A model generated the notes under the pieces. That model made no database searches. It had not been told where the DNA came from and was given only the letters and a program-made list of their open reading frames with translations. Below, piece by piece: positions 25,933-35,317 of a stretch of DNA of 64,000 nt. Origin of the DNA: Sphaerochaeta associata (GTDB taxonomy: Bacteria > Spirochaetota > Spirochaetia > Sphaerochaetales > Sphaerochaetaceae). The position numbers and the translations under genes were made by a program. Positions within the stretch are counted from its first letter, which is position 1. Each line of letters begins with the position of its first letter. Where the stretch lies: positions 2,418,001 through 2,482,000 of the forward strand of contig NZ_CP094929.1 in NCBI RefSeq assembly GCF_022869165.1, written 5' to 3'.

Positions 25933-27219
25933 TTACTTGACAATACCAGTTAAAAATACCACGTAACATATAGCCAGCATGGCAAAAGGAACATATAGCA
26001 GCTGGTTGTATAAAATCTGTTTCTGGTTGTCTGTTGCAACAAATGAAAGATACATTGCACCACCTGACGAGAATGGCGACATGACAGGCAATGAGGCCCC
26101 AATACAGACTGAAGTGATAAAGATTGAAGGACTCATTGTATGAAATTCGGCAAGAGAGATTGCAATTGGAATGAGCGCAGGAAAAACCACTCCAAGTCCG
26201 TCAGAAACATAACTCATAATGAAGGCAATTGTAATCATAAGAAGAAGCGTTGAGGTTGCTGACAAGTTCCCGCTTATCAGGCTGGCGAGCTGAGTAATAA
26301 TACCTGCTTGTTTGGCAACTCCCATCAATACGCCCATCCCCGAAATCATAATTAGGGTATGCCAGGGCACAGATTTGAATAGTGTTTTTTCATCCGATAA
26401 GCGCAGCATGATAGAAAGGACTGAACCAATGAGCGCAATGAGCGCAAAATCCAGTTTTCCTTTTATTTTTAAGATCGTTATGTTTTGAGGTACAACCAAA
26501 GCCAATATTGTTGGTAATACATACAATGCTATCATACCAAAAATTAGCGTCATGCTTGCCTTTTGTTTCCTCGTAAACACAGGAGGCACATCTTGGACAA
26601 CCGGTTTGAGTCTGTAGCCCCTCATGGCTACATAGAAAACCAAGAAAGCTACTGTGCTAAAAACCATGGCATTGATAAAATTCTCATGTTGGTATACATC
26701 TGCAAAACTTGCATATGAACTTGTCTCTACAAATCCTTTGACAAGCATTCCGGCAACACTAATATAGGATGTGGAGGCACCTGCTCCTGCACAAAATATG
26801 GCCATACCCCCAAGCAAAGGGCTCATCCCTGACAACGCTGCCAATTTCAAGGTGACAGGAATCATGATCACATTCGTTACGTACGGACCCCCTCCAAGAC
26901 CTGCAATCAAGGATGAAATCACATAGATGGCAATTGGGAGCAGTGCAGTCCTCTTACGCAGTGCATACAGAATTTTAAGAGCAAGGACTTCAATTGCTCC
27001 ATTGTTGATTGCTGAACCATAAAAAAATGTAACAGAGAAAATTATAACAAAAAGCTTTGAAGGCCAGTGAGTGAAAATATCAGCTACCTTGATATCGAAG
27101 ATGAGCACAGAAGCCAGATAGGCGAATACCAAAGCAATTACACCTACATTTATCTTGAAGAAATGGCCTATTACGATTGATAAAGCAATTGCAAGCAGTA
27201 CTATCAATAATCCTTCCAT
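25933..27219 (-). CDS. MatC/SLC13-like dicarboxylate permease
   Basis: This encodes 428 residues and about 11-12 membrane helices. The N-terminal half resembles MatC-type C4-dicarboxylate carriers (long hydrophobic start, then GLGGGPYVTNVIMIPVTLKL), and the C-terminal half has a mirrored SGGAMYLSF region, consistent with the ion-transporter superfamily. It is the last gene of a four-gene minus-strand operon and likely brings in, or exports, a carboxylate. Start ATG after AAGGTGAG. Confidence 0.8.
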   Translation of the reverse strand: MEGLLIVLLAIALSIVIGHFFKINVGVIALVFAYLASVLIFDIKVADIFTHWPSKLFVIIFSVTFFYGSAINNGAIEVLALKILYALRKRTALLPIAIYVISSLIAGLGGGPYVTNVIMIPVTLKLAALSGMSPLLGGMAIFCAGAGASTSYISVAGMLVKGFVETSSYASFADVYQHENFINAMVFSTVAFLVFYVAMRGYRLKPVVQDVPPVFTRKQKASMTLIFGMIALYVLPTILALVVPQNITILKIKGKLDFALIALIGSVLSIMLRLSDEKTLFKSVPWHTLIMISGMGVLMGVAKQAGIITQLASLISGNLSATSTLLLMITIAFIMSYVSDGLGVVFPALIPIAISLAEFHTMSPSIFITSVCIGASLPVMSPFSSGGAMYLSFVATDNQKQILYNQLLYVPFAMLAICYVVFLTGIVK

Positions 27220-27256
27220 GACTCACCTTCTTTACATCGGCATTACTGCCTAATCG

Positions 27257-28708
27257 TCAGAATAAGTTCCAATACGTCATCTGGGAGACTATCGCTACCA
27301 CATAAAATGCAGCATAAGCTACAAGTGTAATCTTGAAGCCATCTCCAAATGTAAACAATCGTTCGCCCTTGTATTTAAATGTCCATGCAAATAAAACCGA
27401 TGGTAATAAAACGGGAATGAGACTTCCTCCCAAAACCGATGGCAACCACACGGCCAATAGGCCATGGCTCGCACTCATTCCAAGCACCTGAGACCATTCA
27501 ACAAATACTGGGATGAAAACCCCTTGCATCATATTAATCCCAAAAATACTTGTAGCAAATGTCCCCAGCAATGAACTGAGAACATAATAGCCCGTTACGG
27601 TATCAGGTTGTATAACATTCAGCGCGTTCTTAATTACCACACTTGCGCCACTACTGTTCAAGACCGTACTCATTGCACTGAGAGCGGTGATAAAGAACAT
27701 GACCGACCAGTTGATTGAGGAAATTGCTTCATCAAAATTTTTAAAAATTCCAAACTTGGGTAATGCAAATACGCACATTGCTCCCAAAGCAACCCATCCA
27801 GTAGAAACTCCGTGGCTTGACTCGGTAATCCACAGAATCAGCACTACCAACATAACAGCAAGGACACCTTTTTCCTTGTTGGTAAGCGGTCCCAACTCAT
27901 CAAATTTAGTTTTCAGTATCTCCTTCGGGGCAGTAACATTCTTTGAAGGTTTGAACACTTTCAATACGAGGAAAACAGCAAGGAACCCAAAAGCCCATAC
28001 CAGCGGTGCTGCAAGAACAAACCAATCCAACCACTCAATGTCAACCCGAGAGAGAGCCATAGTCAAAAGATTGAGGCTGAAGCCGGTTTTTACCCAAGTC
28101 CCCGCTTGTCCACATAAGATCAAAAGGAAGAATGCGACCAAAGCAAGCGGAGGGACTCCTTTTTTCTGCTCACTTCTTTTTGGTAGATTCCATGCTTCAG
28201 CTACAAAAATTGCCAAAGGAAACGTAATAGCAATAAGGGCTGTAGGAGAAGGTACCAGAAGAATCATTAGGAATACAACTACTACACTGATGAATAAGAA
28301 TCTAGGTACAGTATTAGCTCCAAGTTTATACATAAGCGTATAGGCAAACCGCTTTGCAAGCCCGCTTCTGACCATTGTGGATGCAATTACAAACGCAGAT
28401 ATTTGAAACCAACCTGGGCTGATGGTAAACCATGTAAAAATACTGGCTGGGGGGAATTTCAGGAGGGTCAGAAAGAGTATAAAAATTAATCCAGTATAAC
28501 CGGAGTCTATAGGTCTGAAAATCAACCAAATGAGCAGCCATGCAGATAATGCCAACACTGCATTGGCCTTTTTGTCTAATCCCAAGGGCAAAAGGAAAAT
28601 TATCACCCCAGCCACAACACCAAATATTGCTCCAAACAGTTGCCCTTTGGAGAGACTTTCAACCCTATTCTCATTCACGGACTTTACACGATTTGCCATA
28701 GTACCCAT
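27257..28708 (-). CDS. SLC13/DASS-family anion permease
   Basis: This encodes 483 residues with 12 or more hydrophobic segments. PSPTALIAITFPLA and the later ITALSAMSTVLNSSGAS regions correspond to the two re-entrant substrate loops of divalent-anion:Na+ symporters. The start is the ATG at 28708, 8 nt after AGGAGG; a GTG three codons earlier overlaps the ribosome site. Two different carboxylate-type permeases in one operon suggest either an exchanger plus an importer or two related substrates. Confidence 0.85.
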   Translation of the reverse strand: MGTMANRVKSVNENRVESLSKGQLFGAIFGVVAGVIIFLLPLGLDKKANAVLALSAWLLIWLIFRPIDSGYTGLIFILFLTLLKFPPASIFTWFTISPGWFQISAFVIASTMVRSGLAKRFAYTLMYKLGANTVPRFLFISVVVVFLMILLVPSPTALIAITFPLAIFVAEAWNLPKRSEQKKGVPPLALVAFFLLILCGQAGTWVKTGFSLNLLTMALSRVDIEWLDWFVLAAPLVWAFGFLAVFLVLKVFKPSKNVTAPKEILKTKFDELGPLTNKEKGVLAVMLVVLILWITESSHGVSTGWVALGAMCVFALPKFGIFKNFDEAISSINWSVMFFITALSAMSTVLNSSGASVVIKNALNVIQPDTVTGYYVLSSLLGTFATSIFGINMMQGVFIPVFVEWSQVLGMSASHGLLAVWLPSVLGGSLIPVLLPSVLFAWTFKYKGERLFTFGDGFKITLVAYAAFYVVAIVSQMTYWNLF

Positions 28709-28748
28709 ACCAAGCACCTCCTGATTAATATAGAGACTTTCAAACGTT

Positions 28749-30146
28749 TCAAATGGTCAGGAATTTCATCAAATCAGCAATATCATCCAAGTTTTCCAGT
28801 TCCATGATTTGCTTGATTGCATTCTCGATCTTCCTTTCAGTAAGAATCGGTGAAGCATTATGTCTGAACTTTGCAATGAGTTCGTCATCACTTAACCGAT
28901 ACTTGTCAATATTTGTACCCTTGGAGTAATATGTTTCCTTAGAATAGATTATTCCTTCGACCTCCATTTCGACTCTTGCATACCAACTCTTTGGATCCTT
29001 CTTCTTCTCTTCTCCTGCCTTCGGGTCACCAACGATGCTGACCTTTTTCATGAAAGATTGTATTTCAGGATCCCTAATTATGTTGGGATTCTGCCAATCT
29101 ACTCCACACTTGATATTATGTACTGCCATTGCAGCAGCATATGGGAAACTGTATTGAGCATCAATTTGCGTAGTGACACTCAACTGATCAGGATGCGCTA
29201 GGAACGGCAGGCTGTAAGCCTTGATCCATGCAATCTCATCAGGGATAAATTTATGCTCTGCAACTAAATCCATTAAGCAATCAATTGCACTTTGCAGAAA
29301 TCTACAGCATGGATACAGTTTATACTGGCAATCAGGGAACTCCCAACTTTCTCCAAGTCCATCAGTAATCAAAGCGGGATTCCATACAGCAGCACCATAG
29401 AAAACATGAAATCCATAAGGATTATCAAGCATCGTCCTACTTCCGGTGTATCCCTGTTCCGCCAACAGACAAGCTGTTACCGCTGCCTGACAGTTCCAAC
29501 CAGCCGGCGAATACTTGACGATAGATTTCGGCATGGTATCCTCCCAATCACGGCCAACCGGTAAGGAACACAAATAGCCAGCGAGTCCTAGTGCATTTTC
29601 CAGCCTCTCCCTGTCCAGGCCCATCAGCCTCCCAACAGCTAGCCCTGCTCCAAGCATATGTTCATTGCTGTTTCCAAATACATCCGGTGTTTTCGGTTTT
29701 CCCCCACTACCGGACACAGACTGGATGATGCTGTTCATCGAGTTATCGATTCTCTTTGCCAATTCTTGGCCTATGACAATCGCAACCAATACATCCTTTC
29801 CTGACCGATGATTACATTCCGCCATGGCAAGTACCGGAGGAATGATGAATGGAGGAATGTGTGGCACAGAATCAAAATCTAAGGCATACATCAATTCACT
29901 ATTTGCCATTGCAGCAGTGGTGCAAGGGATTTTGAGAACAGATCCAATAACGGAAGATTCTTCTGCACCACCAAACCTGTTGGCTAAGTTCAATGCAATT
30001 TTTCCTTTTTCCGTCGCATATCCAGTAAAAAGAGATCCTATGGAATCCAATAGACTCCTTTTTGCTTCGTGAATAATGTCTGGTGGAATATTTTCAAACT
30101 GCGTATTCATAGTAAAATCAATGATTTTGTCAGTGACGGTTGCCAT
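28749..30146 (-). CDS. MmgE/PrpD-family protein
   Basis: This encodes 465 residues, full length for the family. The N-terminus (DIIHEAKRSLLDSIG), YALDFDSVPHIPPFIIPPVLA and KYSPAGWNCQAA follow the pattern of MmgE/PrpD proteins, which include 2-methylcitrate dehydratase, cis-aconitate decarboxylase and iminodisuccinate epimerase. The usual DDT/H active-site region appears as LDFDSVPHIPP, so the exact reaction is open. No prpB or prpC neighbour exists, which argues against a methylcitrate cycle. It lies between permeases and a PreA-like enzyme. Confidence 0.85.
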   Translation of the reverse strand: MATVTDKIIDFTMNTQFENIPPDIIHEAKRSLLDSIGSLFTGYATEKGKIALNLANRFGGAEESSVIGSVLKIPCTTAAMANSELMYALDFDSVPHIPPFIIPPVLAMAECNHRSGKDVLVAIVIGQELAKRIDNSMNSIIQSVSGSGGKPKTPDVFGNSNEHMLGAGLAVGRLMGLDRERLENALGLAGYLCSLPVGRDWEDTMPKSIVKYSPAGWNCQAAVTACLLAEQGYTGSRTMLDNPYGFHVFYGAAVWNPALITDGLGESWEFPDCQYKLYPCCRFLQSAIDCLMDLVAEHKFIPDEIAWIKAYSLPFLAHPDQLSVTTQIDAQYSFPYAAAMAVHNIKCGVDWQNPNIIRDPEIQSFMKKVSIVGDPKAGEEKKKDPKSWYARVEMEVEGIIYSKETYYSKGTNIDKYRLSDDELIAKFRHNASPILTERKIENAIKQIMELENLDDIADLMKFLTI

Positions 30147-30177
30147 ACAATTCCTCCATTTCTATTAAACCAATTGT

Positions 30178-31545
30178 CTATGCTCTCAAACCAAGCTTCA
30201 ATGCTCCATTCTGACAGGCAAGGATACAACCACCACAGCCTGCACATCTTTCTTCATGCACCATGACTTTGCCACGCTCCATGTAGAGTGCCTGACAGAT
30301 GTTGTCTACGCACCTGCCGCAACGAATGCATTTCTCATGATCAATTTGGATCAAGGTTTGTCCCGGCATCATGTCAATATCTTCGTTATACTTGATATAC
30401 TTTTGGCCAAGCCCGATGATCTGGTCCATGCTTGAATAGCCTTGTTCGACCATGTAATCTTTCATGAACTTAACTCCCTTGCGGATGAGACTTCGCCCCT
30501 GCTCAATCACACCAGTACAAGGCTGGACCATTGTTGCTCCCAACATCATCGCCTCAATGAAGTGTTTGGGTTCCACAAGACCGCCGGCTGCGGCAATTTG
30601 TATGCCGGGAACAAACCTCGCAATTGCGGCGACATCCTTGTAGCATGGAACACGAAGGAATGAACCCGATGCCATGCAGAAAGGACTCCCGTCCATATAT
30701 TCCCAAGAAGGTTTGCCACCGTTGTAAATATCTGGAGGTGCAATACCAACACCTGCATTGAACAACTGTACGAACTGTGCTCCGGCATCCCGAGCTTTCT
30801 TCACGATATTGATAATCCGAGGAAATCCAGTCTCAGGAGATAACTTTACTCCCACAGGAATGTTGACAGCCTGCACCACACTCCTTACGATGCGTTCAAC
30901 CAACTCTTCCTTATCGCCAATGAGGGCCCCTTTGCAAACCGGGGTGAAGTTACCACTGAAATACTCATCGACGGAGTTACCCAATCCGGTAGGCAGAGGA
31001 CATCCTAGATTGATTTCAATCATGTCGGCACCCAAGGACTCAAAGAACTTGGCACCATCGACCCAAGTCTCTGCAATATCTCCAAGACCTCCCAAATTAA
31101 TGACAATCGGCACATCCTTCGGCTTTTTCTCTTTAAGTGCTTTCATCATCAGAACATTGCGACGTTCAGTTGCTTTGGCGAAGCCGGCATCAAGATAGAA
31201 CGGTGCAGGAACGAATAAGAACCCTTCAACACCATACGGAGCCTCAGTTTCAAGCTTCAGCATTCTGTGTCCGACTTTACCATTTCTTCGGCGCAAAGGA
31301 GTCTCGAGAAATCTTGTCCGTTCCCGAATGATTTTTTCTGTTTCGGGTGTAACATACGCTCCTGCCATAATGATATACCCTGCACCTGCTTTCACATGCT
31401 TGAGTAATATTTCTGAATTAAGCTCCACATATTGATCGATATTACCTGCATGCCCCCAGTGTTCTCCAATAGCGCCAACCCCTATAGGATTCGGGAAGTG
31501 AACTCCTGCAAAATTCACACTCAGATCAGGTTCCAGTATTGCCAT
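30178..31545 (-). CDS. PreA-like flavin/iron-sulfur oxidoreductase
   Basis: This encodes 455 residues. The first about 385 residues form a dihydroorotate-dehydrogenase-type FMN barrel (VNFAGVHFPNPIGVGA; INLGCPLPTGLG; PVGVKLSPETG; AAAGGLVEPKHF). The C-terminal 70 residues carry two [4Fe-4S] motifs, CIRCGRCVDNIC and CAGCGGCILAC; the first has an extra residue before its last cysteine. This is the layout of dihydropyrimidine dehydrogenase subunit PreA, but no PreT partner is present, and the active-site NLSCPHG is altered to NLGCPLP. It probably reduces or oxidises a C=C bond in the substrate of this cluster. Confidence 0.82.
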   Translation of the reverse strand: MAILEPDLSVNFAGVHFPNPIGVGAIGEHWGHAGNIDQYVELNSEILLKHVKAGAGYIIMAGAYVTPETEKIIRERTRFLETPLRRRNGKVGHRMLKLETEAPYGVEGFLFVPAPFYLDAGFAKATERRNVLMMKALKEKKPKDVPIVINLGGLGDIAETWVDGAKFFESLGADMIEINLGCPLPTGLGNSVDEYFSGNFTPVCKGALIGDKEELVERIVRSVVQAVNIPVGVKLSPETGFPRIINIVKKARDAGAQFVQLFNAGVGIAPPDIYNGGKPSWEYMDGSPFCMASGSFLRVPCYKDVAAIARFVPGIQIAAAGGLVEPKHFIEAMMLGATMVQPCTGVIEQGRSLIRKGVKFMKDYMVEQGYSSMDQIIGLGQKYIKYNEDIDMMPGQTLIQIDHEKCIRCGRCVDNICQALYMERGKVMVHEERCAGCGGCILACQNGALKLGLRA

Positions 31546-31892
31546 TTCATGCCCCCTGTTGTAATACTTTTGTTTTTCCTATCATGTTCATGATCTGCTT
31601 ATCATCTTAGGGAGTGAAGCAGTTATTTGTGAAATGCTATTAATCATTGACAGTAATGCACAAACTGCATGACAGTATCAGACGCAAGTGCTATCGATTT
31701 TTTGTTCCCACATCCCTGCCCTGCCAATGATATGCTTGGAGGAAGGTAGTATGCCAATCTACATCAGTTGCAGAGAATTCCCCACAGATTGATCAACATG
31801 TGATTGCATGCCGTAAAAATTTTTACTTGATATATATCTTATTATTACTTATTATACTCCTATAATTGAGTTTTAAGGAGTTTTAAGTAACA
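31546..31892. promoter_or_regulatory. divergent control region between the catabolic operon and the HTH/hydrolase pair
   Basis: No gene lies here. ATCATGTTCATGAT (31581-31594) is a perfect 6-bp inverted repeat with a 2-base centre, 36 bases upstream of the PreA-like start, and is a candidate regulator site. To the right, TTGATA (31827-31832) and TATTAT (31850-31855) with 17-bp spacing form a good promoter for the gene at 31893. The middle is unremarkable. Confidence 0.55.
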
Positions 31893-32324
31893 ATGAAAAA
31901 CTATTATACCGTGGAACAAGTTTCTCAGATGCTGAGCATGCACCCCAAAACCATTCAACGATACATCCGTGAAGGAAAACTTCGTGCGAGTAAAATCGGC
32001 AAGAGCTGGCGCATCAGCGGCCATGACTTGAGCCTATTTGCTGAAGACAACACCGCCGAAGCTGTAACGCTGCCAACCAAGGAACGTGCTACAAGCACCT
32101 CGGTGATCGACATCCAGGTGGAGGGCAAGGATGAAGCATACCGAATCATCACCACGCTCAATGCTGCCATGAATGCAAAGCCATCAGAGTACGGAGACGC
32201 TTCCTTGGCAACGCAGTTCATTGAACGCGAGCGAACCGTAAGGCTGATGCTCTGGGGCGGCCTGCCCTTCATGGTGACCATCTGCAACATGATACAACTC
32301 TATATGGATGGACAGAAGGAGTGA
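31893..32324 (+). CDS. excisionase/MerR-type helix-turn-helix protein
   Basis: This encodes 143 residues. The N-terminal 50 residues (YYTVEQVSQMLSMHPKTIQRYIREGKLRASKIGKSWRI) form the HTH_17 winged helix typical of excisionase-like DNA-binding proteins. The rest is a helical C-terminal region ending in a hydrophobic segment (MLWGGLPFMVTICNMIQLYM). Start ATG after AAGGAG at long spacing. It precedes the hydrolase by 4 nt, so it probably regulates its own two-gene operon. Confidence 0.82.
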   Translation: MKNYYTVEQVSQMLSMHPKTIQRYIREGKLRASKIGKSWRISGHDLSLFAEDNTAEAVTLPTKERATSTSVIDIQVEGKDEAYRIITTLNAAMNAKPSEYGDASLATQFIERERTVRLMLWGGLPFMVTICNMIQLYMDGQKE

Positions 32325-32328
32325 TCTT

Positions 32329-33165
32329 ATGCAAAAAACCTCAGTGTTCAAATCACAGGAAGGTAGAGAGAAAATTCGGGGATACTACGACATGATCCTC
32401 AATGCATTCCCGTTAGGGAAAAGATATGTGGAAACAACCTTTGGCAGGACCTTTATCCTGGAAGCGGGAAAGAGCGACAGACCACCGATGGTGCTCCTGC
32501 ATGGATCATGCAGCAACAACGCTGCCTGGCTTGGAGACCTTTCTGCCTTAAGCAGGGAGTATCATGCCTTTGCTGTCGATATTCCCGGAGAGCCGGGCAA
32601 CAGCGAGGAGTATCGGCTGAATCTGCAATCGGATGAGTATTCCCGATGGCTGGCAGAGGTTCTGGATGCGCTTGCTCTCAAGAAAGCAATCCTTGTGGGA
32701 AACTCGCTCGGAGGATGGCTGGCACTGCAATTCACCGCTGCTCATCCTGAGCGGGTACAGGCACTCATCCTCCTGGCAGCAGCGGGCCTGGTACCTCCCA
32801 AGCAGGCGTTTATTGAACAGACACAGAAAATCCCCATGGACCGGTCCAGTGCCAAGGCGACAAAGGACACCATCCTGGGAGACAGTGTTTTGCCAGCCGA
32901 AGTTCTGCAGTTCATGATGCTGGTATTTGAACACTTCAACCCCATCATCGGTGCACTTCCAATACTCTCGGATGTACAACTGGCCGGACTCTCCATGCCC
33001 GTTCTCTTTATAGCCGGCATAAGCGATGCAACCATGGACGCAACACTTGCAGCAAAAAGGTTGAAAGCACAAGTCCCCCAAGCTGAAGTGATTCTCCTGG
33101 AGGGCTCGCATGTCATCACTACTGCTGCAGACAAAGTGCTCCCGTTCCTGGCAGGGATATTGTAG
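32329..33165 (+). CDS. alpha/beta hydrolase
   Basis: This encodes 278 residues. The oxyanion strand VLLHGSCSN, nucleophile elbow VGNSLGGW (Ser), an acid in FIAGISDATMD and the late His in LEGSHVI complete the catalytic triad. Substrate unknown. The ATG at 32329 has AAGGAG; an earlier in-frame ATG lies inside the upstream gene. It converges with the ABC operon. Confidence 0.88.
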   Translation: MQKTSVFKSQEGREKIRGYYDMILNAFPLGKRYVETTFGRTFILEAGKSDRPPMVLLHGSCSNNAAWLGDLSALSREYHAFAVDIPGEPGNSEEYRLNLQSDEYSRWLAEVLDALALKKAILVGNSLGGWLALQFTAAHPERVQALILLAAAGLVPPKQAFIEQTQKIPMDRSSAKATKDTILGDSVLPAEVLQFMMLVFEHFNPIIGALPILSDVQLAGLSMPVLFIAGISDATMDATLAAKRLKAQVPQAEVILLEGSHVITTAADKVLPFLAGIL

Positions 33166-33175
33166 GAACAGCTGG

Positions 33176-34033
33176 TTATTGAGGGGCCCGCGCCTCCCAA
33201 TCCTTCTCCTTGAGGTTGGTGTAAAGGTACACAAAAGCGGAAATTGAGCTGAAGAGGAAAATCACCACCGAAATTGCGGCAGCAAGATTGTATTCGCGGT
33301 TTGCAAAGGTCTTGCGCAAATATACACCCAACAGCAGGGGGTGGTTGCGCCCGATCAAATACGGAGTGGTGAAAGAGCTGATGTTGCTCATGAAAATGAA
33401 CACCATGGCGATCATGACATCCTTGAAGGAGAGCGGGAGCACCATCTGGAAAAATACTCTGAACCTGCCGGCACCGACATCCCTGGCACTCTCGACAATG
33501 GACTCTGAAATTCCGGAAAGAGCGGCAACGATGATCATGGTGGCGAAGGGGATGTTGAAGATGACATTCATCATGATCACACCCTTGGAATTGAACAGGA
33601 GACCGGGTTTGAAGTTCACACCGAATTCCATGAATATTCTGTTGATCAAACCCGAGTCCCGTACGATGGTCATCACCGCATAGATGGTTACCAAGTTGGG
33701 AATGAACCGCGGCAGCAGGTACAACGTACCTATGGTCTTGCTGATCCTGGTATCCGAGAATCTAAGATACAATGCCAACAGATAGGCGAAAACCATGGAT
33801 ATAACGACTGTAAGTGAGGCTACCCAGAGCGTGTATACGATATGGGCCATCGCCAACTCGTCGGTGAACAAATAGATGTAGTGGGCAAGCGTCGGCTTGC
33901 CTGATGCATCAAGAAAGCTGTTGATGACTGTGTTGACTATTGGATAAATGACTATCCCGATGGTAATCAGCAATGCCGGAGCCAACATTGCCAGTACTAT
34001 CAGATTCTTCTTAACGTCACCCTTGGTTTTCAT
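33176..34033 (-). CDS. ABC transporter permease (MalF/PotB type)
   Basis: This encodes 285 residues with about six membrane helices. The EAA-loop motif (ESARDVGAGRFRVFFQMVLPLS) contacts the ATPase. The ATG at 34033 is taken because GGGAG lies upstream; 14 codons earlier is an unsupported start. It is the last gene of the five-gene uptake operon, separated from the binding-protein gene by 75 nt. Confidence 0.88.
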   Translation of the reverse strand: MKTKGDVKKNLIVLAMLAPALLITIGIVIYPIVNTVINSFLDASGKPTLAHYIYLFTDELAMAHIVYTLWVASLTVVISMVFAYLLALYLRFSDTRISKTIGTLYLLPRFIPNLVTIYAVMTIVRDSGLINRIFMEFGVNFKPGLLFNSKGVIMMNVIFNIPFATMIIVAALSGISESIVESARDVGAGRFRVFFQMVLPLSFKDVMIAMVFIFMSNISSFTTPYLIGRNHPLLLGVYLRKTFANREYNLAAAISVVIFLFSSISAFVYLYTNLKEKDWEARAPQ

Positions 34034-34108
34034 GGTGGATACTCCCTTCCAGGTGGGGAGGATGTTTGGAACCACCCTCCCTCACTATAACATTACCAGT
34101 TGGACCGA

Positions 34109-35269
34109 TTAGCGAAGCGTTGCAATCTCTCGTTCCCAACGCTGGGTATGCTTGTCTCCCAGCTCCCCGATTGAAAGGATTGCAAAGTTGGATGGATCCA
34201 ATTCCGATACAGCCCCTTTCATATCCGATTCGATCAAGGACGATTCGATGACGGGTACGGCAAACATTACTTCCAGACAAATCTTCTGCCCGGCAGGGCT
34301 GATGACGAAGTCGATGAAGTCATAGCACGCTTCGGGATTCTGTGCCATGGACGCGATGCTCAGCGATACATCGGTACCCGAAAGGGCATCGTCGGTCATC
34401 TGGGTCATCTTGGTTGTCGGAGGCAGGGTTCCATTGGCCATGTTGCTGAGTACTTGATCAGCCCAGGCGGGAATCATGTCAACTTCACTGTTGATGAGCA
34501 AATCCAACGAACCTTGGTTCTTGTTGGGATACACAACCGAACCACCGGATTTATACAAGTACGGATGAATCTCCTTCAGCCAGGCAAAACCGGGATCCCA
34601 CTGCTCGGCCCACTTCGGATCATTGGAGAGACGTGCGCTCTTGTCTGCAATCAAATGATACGTGGCAGTCCTGACGAATGCGGAATAGGCTCCACCAGAG
34701 GAAGAATACGCAAACCTGCCGGGATTCGCCTTGATCCATTGGGTCAACTCAGCCCACGTGGAGGGAGGAGCGGGAAGCCGTTTTGAATCATAGGCGAACA
34801 CGACGGTGGTTCCACGGTAGGGAACCAGCTTGGTTTGCAGCTCGGTCGGCTTCATGGTGACATGCTTCCAGTTCTTAAGCTTTGAGTAGTCCAGGTCCAG
34901 GAAAATGTCCTCGCTCCCTGCAATGTCGGCGAGTGCCGCCAGGGTTGAGGTATTGTTGGCGAGGATGTCGATTCCTGCATTCTTCTGCTGCGTCTGATAA
35001 GCCGCTGCGATACGTGCATTGAAACCTTCATCGCCGGTTCCTGAAAGGATGAACTGCAGATTGACCCGAGATGTCGACTCTGGCCGGGCATTGTATGCAT
35101 CGATCAATGCCGTAAACAAATCGGACACGTTTTGGCTGCCATCGGTCCATACTGTCACCGAAGGCTTCCCGGTTGCATCGGATGCTGCCTGCGGCTCCCG
35201 GCTTCCTCCTGCCGGCAGCACGGCCAGCACCATGCCCAGTACCAAGAGAATTGCTAGTACCTTTTTCAT
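34109..35269 (-). CDS. ABC transporter solute-binding protein (family 1 type)
   Basis: This encodes 386 residues. The signal peptide MKKVLAILLVLGMVLAVLPA ends in a GGSRE sequence of the sort frequent in Sphaerochaeta binding proteins. The mature part has a VTVWTDGS first strand and a long two-lobe layout of extracellular solute-binding proteins. The closest families carry iron, polyamine, phosphonate or glycerol phosphate compounds; the substrate is unassigned. Start ATG after AGGAGG. It sits in the middle of the operon between ATPase and permease genes. Confidence 0.88.
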   Translation of the reverse strand: MKKVLAILLVLGMVLAVLPAGGSREPQAASDATGKPSVTVWTDGSQNVSDLFTALIDAYNARPESTSRVNLQFILSGTGDEGFNARIAAAYQTQQKNAGIDILANNTSTLAALADIAGSEDIFLDLDYSKLKNWKHVTMKPTELQTKLVPYRGTTVVFAYDSKRLPAPPSTWAELTQWIKANPGRFAYSSSGGAYSAFVRTATYHLIADKSARLSNDPKWAEQWDPGFAWLKEIHPYLYKSGGSVVYPNKNQGSLDLLINSEVDMIPAWADQVLSNMANGTLPPTTKMTQMTDDALSGTDVSLSIASMAQNPEACYDFIDFVISPAGQKICLEVMFAVPVIESSLIESDMKGAVSELDPSNFAILSIGELGDKHTQRWEREIATLR

Positions 35270-35317
35270 AAAGACCTCCTATTGTCTTCAGCAAAGCTTT
35301 CTGCTTTGCATAGTTCG

